Part shown: positions 49,039 through 56,866 of the stretch, piece by piece
Layout: each line of letters begins with the position of its first letter
How positions within the stretch are numbered: the stretch's first letter is position 1
Source: Adlercreutzia sp. ZJ176
GTDB taxonomy: Bacteria; Actinomycetota; Coriobacteriia; Coriobacteriales; Eggerthellaceae
Direction: 5' to 3'
DNA length: 64,000 nt
Assembly (NCBI RefSeq): GCF_011038975.1
Contig: NZ_JAAKEC010000003.1
Span: 124,001 to 188,000 of the forward strand
Notes under the pieces: generated by a model
Told to the model about the DNA's origin: nothing
The model's database searches: none
What the model saw: the letters and a program-made list of their open reading frames with translations, nothing else
Program-made: the position numbers and the translations under genes

Positions 49039-49293
49039 CTAGTCGATGAGCTCCACTTCGACGGGAGCGCCCGAGCGCGACGCGGCAGCGCGGGCGAGCG
49101 TGCGAACAGCCTTGATGACACGGCCCTGACGGCCGATGACTTTGCCGGCATCCTCCTCGTTGACGCGAATCTCAACGACGATGGCGCCGTCCTCAGCCTC
49201 GTCGGCAGTGATCTCGAGGTCCTCCTCGAACTCGATCAAGGGGCGGACGACCGCGTCCACCAAGCCCGCGAGATCCTCTGTCAGCTCAGACAT
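49039..49293 (-). CDS. khpA: KH-domain RNA-binding protein KhpA
   Basis: An 84-residue single KH-domain protein of the KhpA/UPF0109 family. The RNA-binding loop is seen in EEDAGKVIGRQGRVIKAVRT (GxxG = GRQG). KhpA with KhpB binds RNAs and affects cell elongation and division in Firmicutes studied. It sits between rpsP (three-base gap) and rimM (adjacent), its usual place. The acidic N terminus and short length are typical. Confidence 0.94.
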   Translation of the reverse strand: MSELTEDLAGLVDAVVRPLIEFEEDLEITADEAEDGAIVVEIRVNEEDAGKVIGRQGRVIKAVRTLARAAASRSGAPVEVELID

Positions 49294-49296
49294 GGC

Positions 49297-49542
49297 TTAC
49301 GCGTCCTCGCGCGCGCCCTTGAGCAGACGAGCGACGGTGTCAGTGGGCTGAGCGCCGTTGGCGATCCACTTCTCAACCTTCTCCATGTCGAACTTCACCG
49401 TGGCAGGCTCGGTCAGCGGGTTGTAGCGGCCCACCTCGTCGATGAACTTGCCGTCGCGCGGGGCGCGCGAGTCGGCGACGACGATGCGGTAGTACGGGCG
49501 CTTCTTGGCGCCATGGCGAGCGAGGCGAATCTTAACAGCCAT
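49297..49542 (-). CDS. rpsP: Ribosomal protein S16 (bS16)
   Basis: An 81-residue 30S protein; the opening [20 protein letters not shown] and the following [20 protein letters not shown] (each 20 residues) and NPLTEPATV are diagnostic. It is the first gene of the rpsP-khpA-rimM-trmD operon, with a consensus-like promoter about 85 bases upstream and AGAAGGAG before the ATG. Length and sequence are normal for the family. Confidence 0.98.
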   Translation of the reverse strand: MAVKIRLARHGAKKRPYYRIVVADSRAPRDGKFIDEVGRYNPLTEPATVKFDMEKVEKWIANGAQPTDTVARLLKGAREDA

Positions 49543-49625
49543 GAAGTGTGACTCCTTCTAAAAAATACTCTCATTCGATATAGGCATGCACTGCTCACGC
49601 AGCACAGCGAAAACAGCAATTGTTT

Positions 49626-49654
49626 ATTCTACGGCTCACACGAACATTTTGCAA
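49626..49654 (-). promoter_or_regulatory. Promoter of the rpsP operon
   Basis: Minus strand: TTGCAA (49649-49654), 17-base spacer, TAGAAT (49626-49631). It lies in an A/T-rich 5' region of about 80 bases before rpsP, consistent with a strong housekeeping promoter. Confidence 0.78.
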
Positions 49655-49850
49655 GAGAGCTGTGGCAAATTGACCGTCCGACCACCCCACGAGCACAAAC
49701 CGAGCCGCAACTTGCGTCAACGGACGCGCCCCTCCTCGGACTTGGCGCTCCTTCTTGACGCAGAAGCGGCCCCGCTGATCGTCCCTGAGGCCTCGCTTTC
49801 ACCGACGGTCCCTTCCTCTGCGCAGGACGCGATCCGGATGTTCGGAAAGG

Positions 49851-50855
49851 TCAGCTGCTCGGCATGCCCTCTATCACTATGAAGGTCGTAGAGGCTCCGA
49901 ACCGGAGCTGGTCGCCAGGGCGTACGGGAACGGGCGCCGACATCTGGCCAACCGCCGACGCCGCCGAGCCGCAACCCTCGCATGGCGGCCTCACTTCCAC
50001 GCGATCGCCGGAAAGCCCGCTCACGAGCACCGTGCCGTTGCGCGAGCCCAGGTCCTCCACGTACCAGACGTCCTCCCCGCTGCGCCAGATGCGTGCATGA
50101 CGAGCCGATACGTCTGCTTCCACCTCGTTCACCGCACCGTCGGACAAGGCCAGCGCGCCCACCTCGCTGCCCTCGGGCGCAGAGCTGAGCCAATGCGGCG
50201 CGCCGACGACGAGGCCGTCCTTCACGCGCAGCAGGCCGAGCACGGGCGCAGGAGCGGTTGCCGCCTCGTCTTCGCCCCGCGCCGAAGCTTCTCCCTCACC
50301 CTGCGAGGCTAAAGCCATGCGCGGCGTGGAGAGTCCGCCGCCGTACGTCGTCTGAACGAACTGCTGCGCATGGTCAACGGCGCGCCGCACGTCGGCCGTG
50401 CACGCCGCCGTCACGAGCAGCACCATGGCGGCCTCCGCGCGCTCGTCAACGCACAGCGCGTTCTCGCCCACGATGCGCTCGAGCATGTTGCGATACAGCG
50501 TTGGATCCCGCCCGCACGCCCGCAGCGCGTCGTCCATGGCGCGCCCATCGGGCCCGCATACGATCTCAAGCACCTGAGAGCCCGAGAGGGTCCGCCTCCC
50601 CCGCGACTTCATGCGCGCCACGATGCGCAGGGCGCCCACCGCGTAGTCGCAGAAGTACTGGTCGGACAGGTCATCTGCCGCAGCATGCACCAGAAAGCGC
50701 GAGACCCACGTACGGTCGTCGATGCGGCTCTTGGCGCTGCGCCCGTCCGAGAGAGGACGTCCCGAGAGGATCAGGCCCGCCAGCTCCTTGTTGCTGATCC
50801 CCCCCTGCTTCTTCATGAGGGAGAACAAAACCGAGATGGGGGTACCTGTCGTCAT
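49851..50855 (-). CDS. FHA-domain protein of a kinase operon
   Basis: A 334-residue protein. The C-terminal third is a forkhead-associated domain that binds phospho-threonine: ADVSARHARIWRSGEDVW (S-x-R-H core), YVEDLGSRNGTVLVSG (GSRNGT) and a last strand PGDQLRFGASTTFIVI. An inserted segment with CEGCGS interrupts it. The N-terminal 180 residues are helical, with KELAGLILSGRPLSDGRSAK and no recognised fold. ATG 50855 overlaps the kinase stop (ATGA) and has GGAGG seven bases upstream. As last gene of a three-gene set after a Ser/Thr kinase, it is probably a reader or substrate of that kinase. Confidence 0.8.
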   Translation of the reverse strand: MTTGTPISVLFSLMKKQGGISNKELAGLILSGRPLSDGRSAKSRIDDRTWVSRFLVHAAADDLSDQYFCDYAVGALRIVARMKSRGRRTLSGSQVLEIVCGPDGRAMDDALRACGRDPTLYRNMLERIVGENALCVDERAEAAMVLLVTAACTADVRRAVDHAQQFVQTTYGGGLSTPRMALASQGEGEASARGEDEAATAPAPVLGLLRVKDGLVVGAPHWLSSAPEGSEVGALALSDGAVNEVEADVSARHARIWRSGEDVWYVEDLGSRNGTVLVSGLSGDRVEVRPPCEGCGSAASAVGQMSAPVPVRPGDQLRFGASTTFIVIEGMPSS

Positions 50856-52795
50856 GAAACTTCCTCCGGACACTCATAGGCAACGTCGCCTTCGCCAACT
50901 CCTTGGCCCGCAGCCGCGCCACCTGGGTCCGAGGTGACGAGCAGGGCAGCCGAAGGCCCGTCGTCAGCCTGCGCAGCCGACAGCTCAAAGGCCGGCGCGT
51001 CCGCGGCGGAAGCCAGCCCCAAGGACGTAAGCACGCCCTCAGAGGCTCCCCACGGGAGGGTCGGACGAGAGCTGTCCCCCGCGGGCTTCTTCGCCCTGTC
51101 GGAGCCGGCGGGAACCATGCGGTCGACTGCAAACGCGCACAGCGGCGCGGACGCAGCAGGAACAAACGCCAAAGCGAGATAGGCCGGGATGTCCTGCGAG
51201 GGCCATGAGGCCACGAACAGGCTCACGCCTAGGAAGGCTGCTGCGAGGACGTCACCGGCTGCCGCCCGAGCGAACCCCTCCGACCCCGACACGTCGGTCC
51301 ACCGCGCAGCCAGCCCCACGACCCCGGGGAGCAGCAGAGCAGTCGCGACGACTGCGCCGGGAAGGCACCCCGACCACAGCGGCGTCCCCGCGGGAAAGGC
51401 GACGGACATGCCGTCGGAAAGCACGCCCGCGCTCACCGCCACCGCCACACACGCCGCCGCGCAGACGGCACGCACGCCGACGCGAGCGAGGCGCCGCAGC
51501 GTGCGCTTGCGCGCCGCCTGGCGCTCGGCACGCTCGCTGAGGGGATGCGTCGCCAGCGGCTCGCCGCGCAGAGCGCGACCGACGTTCGCCGCATAGCCGT
51601 CGCAGAAGTCTGCGAGCATCTGCTGCATCTCAGACGCCGTCGGGCGCTCGCGCTGATCCGCGCGCAGGCACGCCAGAACGGGCTCGGCAAGCAGGTCATC
51701 CACGCGCGACAAGGCCAGACGCAAGCCGGAGGCCGTCGGCACGACGTCAGCGTCGGCTGCGCCGCGGCCCGCCGCCACGGCCACCTCGGGCTCGCATGAC
51801 AGCACCGCCACGACATCAGCCGCACTCGCGTGGGCGCCCGCCGGCGGCGCGGGAGCGAACTCGGTCTTGAGGCGGTAGGCCGATCCTCCGACGCGCTGGC
51901 ACCTCGACGCGATGCCCAGATCGTAGGGAGGGTGCCCCTCGAGCAGCGCGTACAGCACGCTTGCCGCCGCATACACGTCGACGGCCGCGGACTGGCGCAG
52001 CCGCTCGACCGAGGCTATGTCGTCGGTGAGCATCTCCGGTGACGCGAAGTCGGCCGTCGCGTGGCGCCTGCTGCCGAAACGCGACGTGATCGAGGGGCTT
52101 TCCCCGCAGGACGCCACGGCAGACCCGAAGTCGATCAGACGCAGCTCGAAGGAGCCCTCCTCAACCTGATCGGCCAGAGAAAGGCGCGAGGTGTCCACCA
52201 TCACGTTGCGCAGCGACACGTCGCGGTGAACCACGCTCGCGTCAAGGCACCCCATGCACACCAGCAGATCGAACAGATCACGGCCGATGCGCGCCGCCGT
52301 CAAGGGGGACAGCCTCCCCTCCTCGTCGACGGCGAGGGCGCGCGCGGCTTCCTCGAGGGTGACTCCCTCGATCCACTCCATGACCACGACAGGATCGCCC
52401 TCGCAAGAGCCGCGGCCGAACAGCCGCGGAAAGCCCCTCAGGCCCGAGAGGTGCCGATGGGTCTCGTATTCCGCCTGAAACGCCGCGACAAGGGCAGCCG
52501 CAAGGCCCTCGTCCGCCTGCGCGTCGCCGAGACGCAGGCGCTTCACGGCCACGCGCTCGCCGCGCGCGCTCATGGCGCGCGACACCTCCCCGATGCCGCC
52601 GCGTCGCGTGGAGCCCTCGTCGACGAGCAGTATGGAGAACCTGCGCGCGTAGTCGTCACGCTCCCCCGCCGCCAAGGCGACGGCGGCCTCGAATCCCTCG
52701 ACGCGCATGAGGCGCGCACCCGCGAGGGAGGCTTCGCCCGCCACAGCCCCTCCCTCGGTCGAGGAGGCCGCCGGCAGGCCTTCCGACGGGAGCAT
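50852..52795 (-). CDS. Membrane-bound Ser/Thr protein kinase (Hanks type)
   Basis: A 647-residue eukaryotic-like kinase. The ATP-binding Lys85 lies in RVAVKRLRL, the catalytic loop is VVHRDVSLRNVMVD (His190-Arg-Asp), the metal site LIDFGS (222-224) and an APE-like ADFASPEML. The Gly-rich loop is atypical (EGSTRRGGIGEVSRA). After the kinase core, at about 440-556, four hydrophobic helices anchor the protein, followed by a soluble tail; no PASTA domains are present, so it is not PknB-like. It overlaps the upstream membrane-protein gene (TGATG) and the downstream FHA gene, forming a tight signalling operon. Signal and substrates are unknown. Confidence 0.84.
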   Translation of the reverse strand: MLPSEGLPAASSTEGGAVAGEASLAGARLMRVEGFEAAVALAAGERDDYARRFSILLVDEGSTRRGGIGEVSRAMSARGERVAVKRLRLGDAQADEGLAAALVAAFQAEYETHRHLSGLRGFPRLFGRGSCEGDPVVVMEWIEGVTLEEAARALAVDEEGRLSPLTAARIGRDLFDLLVCMGCLDASVVHRDVSLRNVMVDTSRLSLADQVEEGSFELRLIDFGSAVASCGESPSITSRFGSRRHATADFASPEMLTDDIASVERLRQSAAVDVYAAASVLYALLEGHPPYDLGIASRCQRVGGSAYRLKTEFAPAPPAGAHASAADVVAVLSCEPEVAVAAGRGAADADVVPTASGLRLALSRVDDLLAEPVLACLRADQRERPTASEMQQMLADFCDGYAANVGRALRGEPLATHPLSERAERQAARKRTLRRLARVGVRAVCAAACVAVAVSAGVLSDGMSVAFPAGTPLWSGCLPGAVVATALLLPGVVGLAARWTDVSGSEGFARAAAGDVLAAAFLGVSLFVASWPSQDIPAYLALAFVPAASAPLCAFAVDRMVPAGSDRAKKPAGDSSRPTLPWGASEGVLTSLGLASAADAPAFELSAAQADDGPSAALLVTSDPGGAAAGQGVGEGDVAYECPEEVS

Positions 52796-53781
52796 CACGG
52801 GCGACCGCCCTTCCGCGTCGCCTCGTACTCCTCCATCTTGATCACCTTGCCCGTGCTCGGATTCACCGGCATCTTGCCCGACCAGTAGGCGACGTCGACG
52901 GTGGGGTCTTCGAGGGCGACGTTGCTGGTCCACGCGGCATCAAGCTGGTAGAGCGCCTCTGTCAAGCGCCCGTACGAATACGAGAGCTTGTTATAGTTGT
53001 CGATATAGCGCGATGTTACGGGCATGCCCGGATCGGACGGATTCGCCGCCGCGCCAACCCGGTCGATCGCCGCCACGTCAGCAACCTGGACCGTGTAGAG
53101 AAAATCATAGACCCGCTGCGCCTGCGCGATCCGCTGCTCCTGCGACCCGGTCTTGCTCAGGCGGTTGAAATCTGCGATGAACTGGTAGACCTGGGAGGCA
53201 TAGCCGTCAAGCTCGTCATAGCAATAGCGGAGCTCGGCGCAGATGCGCGCCTCGGCAGCCTCGTCGAGGCCGTCAGTCTCAGGCTCGGGAGCAGATTGGG
53301 AAGACGAAGGCGGCGCCGACCCTTGCGAAGCGACGTCAGAGGGAGCGGAGCCTCCCGACGTCGTCGACTGCCCACCCGCAGCGGCGGCCCCATCGGAGCC
53401 CCGAGCAGCGACATCAGCCAGCATGTCTGCTGCCGCGACGACCACGCGCGATGCGCCCAGCCGAGCATCGGCCGCCCCGGCAGCCGATCCCTCCGAGCCG
53501 TCGAGGTTTTCCTCGGCCCGCGACTCTCCCCAAGCGCCGTCCTGATCGGCGTCAGCAGACGCGCCTTGGGCGGCAGACGCGCCCTCTTCGTGCAGGTAGC
53601 GCTGCACAAGCGGACTCTGCGCCGCGAGGCCGGGCACCGCGGCGAAGTAAGCCGCCAGCCCGAACAGCATGAGCGCAAAGGAGAACGCGCAGACGCCCGC
53701 GGCCGCGCGCGGAACGTGCGCTCGGCGGAAGCTGCCGCCCGCTACCGACCAGAAGCGAAACGGTTTTTCCCGACGAGCCAT
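52795..53781 (-). CDS. Single-pass membrane protein heading the kinase/FHA operon
   Basis: A 328-residue protein of unknown function. One helix (about 27-50) follows a basic N terminus. An Ala/Ser/Gly/Asp-rich linker (about 60-175) precedes a helical domain containing ARICAELRYCYDELDGYASQ (20 residues), VYQFIADFNRL and SYSYGRLTEALYQLDAAW, then the end segment VAYWSGKMPVNPSTGKVIKM. The extracellular domain could be the sensor or the regulated client of the kinase. ATG 53781 is chosen, though its ribosome site (GGAGGAGG) is 13 bases away; GTG 53814 would add 11 residues. Confidence 0.6.
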   Translation of the reverse strand: MARREKPFRFWSVAGGSFRRAHVPRAAAGVCAFSFALMLFGLAAYFAAVPGLAAQSPLVQRYLHEEGASAAQGASADADQDGAWGESRAEENLDGSEGSAAGAADARLGASRVVVAAADMLADVAARGSDGAAAAGGQSTTSGGSAPSDVASQGSAPPSSSQSAPEPETDGLDEAAEARICAELRYCYDELDGYASQVYQFIADFNRLSKTGSQEQRIAQAQRVYDFLYTVQVADVAAIDRVGAAANPSDPGMPVTSRYIDNYNKLSYSYGRLTEALYQLDAAWTSNVALEDPTVDVAYWSGKMPVNPSTGKVIKMEEYEATRKGGRP

Positions 53782-53906
53782 TAAGCGAAATCTTCCTCCT
53801 CCGACAAACGCCACGACGCGGCGCGAGCCATCACGTGCTCACCCAGTATAGCAAACATCCGCCTGAGGCAGGCTCAGCCTGCGCTTGGACAAATGGCAGA
53901 CATAAC

Positions 53907-55313
53907 TTACTGGTCCATCATCTGCTGCAGCTTCTTCAGGTCCCCCATCGACATGCCGCCCATGCCGGGAAGCGCGCGGCCGCGGCGCGACTTGCCGCGC
54001 TTGCCCTTGCGCTTCTGCTGCTGCTCGACGGTGCCCATCATCTTCTTCATCATCTTCTTGGTCTCGTTGAACTTCTTGACGAGCTGGTTCACGTCGGTCA
54101 CCGTGACGCCCGCGCCCTTCGCGATGCGCGCGCGGCGGCTGCCGTTGAGGACCTCGGGCTTGGCGCGCTCCTCCTTCGTCATGGAGTTGATGATGATCTC
54201 CATGGCGTCGAGCGCCCCCTCGTCCACCTGCCCGCTCCCGAGCGCCTTGTCGCCGCCGGGCAGCGCGCTGATGAGCTTGGCGATGCCGCCCATCTTGTGC
54301 ACCTGGCGGTTCATGGTGATGAAGTCGTCGAGCGTGAGCTGGCCCTTCGCCATGCGCTCGGCTTCGACGGCCTCGGCCTCCTCCTGCTGCACCTTCACGG
54401 CGCTCTCGATGAGCGACACCACGTCGCCCATGCCGAGGATGCGCTTGGCCATGCGGTCGGGGTGGAACACCTCGAGCGAGTCGGGCTTCTCGCCCGAGGA
54501 GATGAACTTGATGGGCTTGCCCGTGACCTCGCGGATGGACAGCGCGCCGCCGCCGCGGGCGTCGCCGTCCATCTTCGACATGATGACGCCGTCGAAGTCC
54601 ACGCGGCTCGCAAACGCCTCGACCACGTTCACCACATCCTGGCCGGTCATGGCGTCGACCACCATGAGGATCTGGTCGGGCTTGACGGCGTCGCGGATGG
54701 CCTCGGCCTCGGCCATCATGTCCTCGTCGACGTGCAGGCGACCCGCCGTGTCGATGATGACCACGTCGCGCAGCGAGTCGATGGCGTCGCGCACGCCCTC
54801 CTGCGCGATGCGCACCGGGTCCACGCCGTCGCCGCGGTACACGCGCACGCCGATCTCGCCGGCGAGCGTGGCCAGCTGGTCGGCCGCAGCGGGGCGGTAC
54901 ACGTCGCAGGCCACGAGCAGGGGCACGTGGTTCTCCTGCTTCAGGCGGTAGGCGAGCTTGGCGGCCGCGGTGGTCTTGCCCGAGCCCTGCAGGCCCACGA
55001 GCATGATGACGTTGGGGATGCGGCTGCCCATGACGAGCTTCGAGTCCGTGCGGCCCAGAAGCTCGGTGAGCTCGTCGAGCACCACCTTGATCACGTTCTG
55101 CGCCGGGGTGAGCGAGTCGAGCACCTCGGCGGCGAGGCAGCGCTCCTTGGTGCGCGCGACGAACGCCTTGACTACTTTGAAGTTGACGTCAGCTTCGAGA
55201 AGCGCGAGGCGGATCTCGCGCATGGCGGCGTTGATGTCCTCCTCGGTGAGGCGGCCCTTCGACTTCAGACCCGAGAAGATGCCCTGGAGGCGCTCGGAGA
55301 GGTTCTCAAGCAT
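53907..55313 (-). CDS. ffh: Signal recognition particle protein Ffh
   Basis: A 468-residue SRP54 GTPase that, with 4.5S/6S RNA, delivers nascent membrane and secreted proteins to FtsY. The NG domain has the P-loop GLQGSGKTTAAAKLA, DVYRPAAADQL, IIDTAGRLHVDEDM and the closing motif SKMDGDARGGGALS. The M domain is Met-rich, with the RNA-binding SRRARIAKGAGVTVTDVN and the tail GMGGMSMGDLKKLQQMMDQ. Length is normal. It is preceded by an HTH gene and followed, after 125 bases, by the kinase operon, which separates it from rpsP, its usual neighbour. Confidence 0.98.
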   Translation of the reverse strand: MLENLSERLQGIFSGLKSKGRLTEEDINAAMREIRLALLEADVNFKVVKAFVARTKERCLAAEVLDSLTPAQNVIKVVLDELTELLGRTDSKLVMGSRIPNVIMLVGLQGSGKTTAAAKLAYRLKQENHVPLLVACDVYRPAAADQLATLAGEIGVRVYRGDGVDPVRIAQEGVRDAIDSLRDVVIIDTAGRLHVDEDMMAEAEAIRDAVKPDQILMVVDAMTGQDVVNVVEAFASRVDFDGVIMSKMDGDARGGGALSIREVTGKPIKFISSGEKPDSLEVFHPDRMAKRILGMGDVVSLIESAVKVQQEEAEAVEAERMAKGQLTLDDFITMNRQVHKMGGIAKLISALPGGDKALGSGQVDEGALDAMEIIINSMTKEERAKPEVLNGSRRARIAKGAGVTVTDVNQLVKKFNETKKMMKKMMGTVEQQQKRKGKRGKSRRGRALPGMGGMSMGDLKKLQQMMDQ

Positions 55314-55381
55314 AGTGTTCTGCTCCTGTTGAAACGAGCTTGCATGTCGGCTAGCCGAACGATTATACCCCAGGCGAGCGC

Positions 55382-55672
55382 CTACAGGCTCACGATGGCC
55401 ACCTTCACGTTGCTGTTGCGGAAGACGGGGCGCAGGAACTCGGGGTCCTGCAGCTCGGGCAGCACCTGCTGCAACGCGATGAAGATGTCGGCTGACGGGG
55501 CGCGCGAGGCGTCCTCGAGCGCGTAGACGGTGCGCTCCGAGATGCGCATGCCCGTCTTCTCCTCCACCGCCTTCACGAGCGACAGCCCGCGCGAGTAGCC
55601 GTTCGCCAGGCGCGACGCCTTGAGCAGCACGCCGTATGCCTCCCAGTCGATGACGCTGTTCTCCTTAGCCAT
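55382..55672 (-). CDS. Small XRE-like HTH protein
   Basis: A 96-residue protein with a helix-turn-helix of the XRE/Cro kind: YGVLLKASRLANGYSRGLSL, then TGMRISERTVYALEDASRAP (recognition region) and ADIFIALQQVLPEL. The C-terminal segment FRNSNVKVAIVSL is a short strand. ATG 55672 has GGAGG seven bases upstream. It lies 68 bases before ffh on the same strand, where Firmicutes have ylxM, but no similarity to YlxM was seen. Probably a DNA-binding regulator; its targets are unknown. Confidence 0.7.
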   Translation of the reverse strand: MAKENSVIDWEAYGVLLKASRLANGYSRGLSLVKAVEEKTGMRISERTVYALEDASRAPSADIFIALQQVLPELQDPEFLRPVFRNSNVKVAIVSL

Positions 55673-55714
55673 GATATGACCTCCGATTCGTCGCGTGCTT
55701 CTCCTTAGTGTTGC

Positions 55715-55720
55715 ATTATA
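55715..55720 (-). promoter_or_regulatory. -10 box upstream of the HTH gene and ffh
   Basis: TATAAT on the minus strand, 42 bases before the HTH start; preceded by a poor -35 region. It may drive HTH-ffh. Confidence 0.5.
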
Positions 55721-55781
55721 GTACGATTTCGGGACGCGCGCCAGGGACGCAGGCACGCAGATGCGGGCAGGCGAGCCTGCG

Positions 55782-56342
55782 CTAGTCGAGGAAGTCAACC
55801 TCGCCCGAGTGGGTGTGGTAGACGGCGCCGCGTATCTCAAGCCCGTCATGCGCGGCGAGGCGCGCAAGCTCCTCGTCGGACCCGAGCGCCGCCATGCTCG
55901 CGCGCACGTTGCGCACGACGGCCTCGTAGGGGTCGGTCGTATCGCCGATGACCTGGGTGATCTTGTCGGTGATCGCCGCCACCGCGCCGGCGCAGCCGCC
56001 CTCCATCGCCGCGGACACCGCGCCGCAGCGCGTGTGGCCGAGCACGAGCAGGAGCTTCACGTGCAGGTGCTCGCACGCGTACACCGCGCTCGCCAGCTCG
56101 GAGGGGCCCACCACGTTGCCCGCCACGCGAATGGTGAACAGGTCACCGAGGCTCGCCATGAACATGTGCTCGGGCACCACGCGCGAGTCCGAGCAGGTGA
56201 GCACGATGGCGTACGGGCTCTGCCCGTACTCGTAGAGCTCCGTGATGCGCTCGAGCGACGTGTCGAGCTTGTGCTGCCGCAGCGTCAGGAAGTCGCGGTT
56301 GCCCCGTTTCAGACGGTCGATGGCGGCGCTTGCCGAGATCAT
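55782..56342 (-). CDS. Beta-class carbonic anhydrase
   Basis: A 186-residue zinc enzyme that interconverts CO2 and bicarbonate. Zinc ligands and active-site residues are in TCSDSRVVPEHMF (Cys, Asp, Arg) and VLGHTRCGAVSAAM (His-x2-Cys), with IRVAGNVV between. Length matches short bacterial beta-CAs. It starts three bases after the GNAT gene stop and ends before the HTH gene, within the ftsY-ffh interval. It likely supplies bicarbonate for carboxylations in an anaerobe. Confidence 0.93.
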   Translation of the reverse strand: MISASAAIDRLKRGNRDFLTLRQHKLDTSLERITELYEYGQSPYAIVLTCSDSRVVPEHMFMASLGDLFTIRVAGNVVGPSELASAVYACEHLHVKLLLVLGHTRCGAVSAAMEGGCAGAVAAITDKITQVIGDTTDPYEAVVRNVRASMAALGSDEELARLAAHDGLEIRGAVYHTHSGEVDFLD

Positions 56343-56345
56343 GGC

Positions 56346-56864
56346 TCAGCCCTCCTCGCGGTCGCGTGAGGCGCAGGGGATGCCCGCGGCCTCGTGGTAG
56401 AAGATGTGCATGTCCTCGTAGGCGCCCTCTTTGTTGAGGAAGCCCCGGGGGATGGCGCCGACACGGGTGAATCCAAGGCTCTCGTAAAGGCGGATGGCGC
56501 GCGCGTTGCTCGCCACCACCGCGTTGAACTGCAGGCCGCGAAAACCGCAGGGAGCGAGGTGCGCGAGCGCGTCGGACACGAGCGCGCGGCCCGCTCCCCT
56601 GCCGCGCGCCGCGCTGCTCACCGCGAAGCTCGCGTTCGCCACGTGGGAGCAGCGCCCCACGTTGTTGGGATGCAGGATGTACAGGCCGATGACGCGCCCC
56701 TCGTCAATGGCCACCGCCGCGTAGGTCTGCGCGGCGAAGAACGCCGCGCCGGTCTGTTCGTCAAGCTCGTCGAGCTGCGGGAACGCCCGGCCGTCGCGCA
56801 CGACCTCGTTCCAGATGGGGACCATGGCCGCCACGTCGGCGGGCGTGTAGGCGCGCACCTCCAT
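56346..56864 (-). CDS. GNAT-family N-acetyltransferase
   Basis: A 172-residue acetyltransferase of the GNAT fold. The acetyl-CoA pyrophosphate-binding loop is seen as VSSAARGRGAGRALV (Q/RxxGxG/A), after the strand IDEGRVIGLYILHPN, and the C-terminal LYESLGFTRVGAIPRGF is characteristic. The substrate is not evident; the HPNNVGRCSHVANASFAV segment resembles phosphinothricin-type or other small-molecule acetyltransferases. ATG 56864 lies two bases after the ftsY stop; a GTG 12 bases earlier is an alternative. It is co-transcribed with ftsY and the carbonic anhydrase. Confidence 0.85.
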   Translation of the reverse strand: MEVRAYTPADVAAMVPIWNEVVRDGRAFPQLDELDEQTGAAFFAAQTYAAVAIDEGRVIGLYILHPNNVGRCSHVANASFAVSSAARGRGAGRALVSDALAHLAPCGFRGLQFNAVVASNARAIRLYESLGFTRVGAIPRGFLNKEGAYEDMHIFYHEAAGIPCASRDREEG

Positions 56865-56866
56865 GG

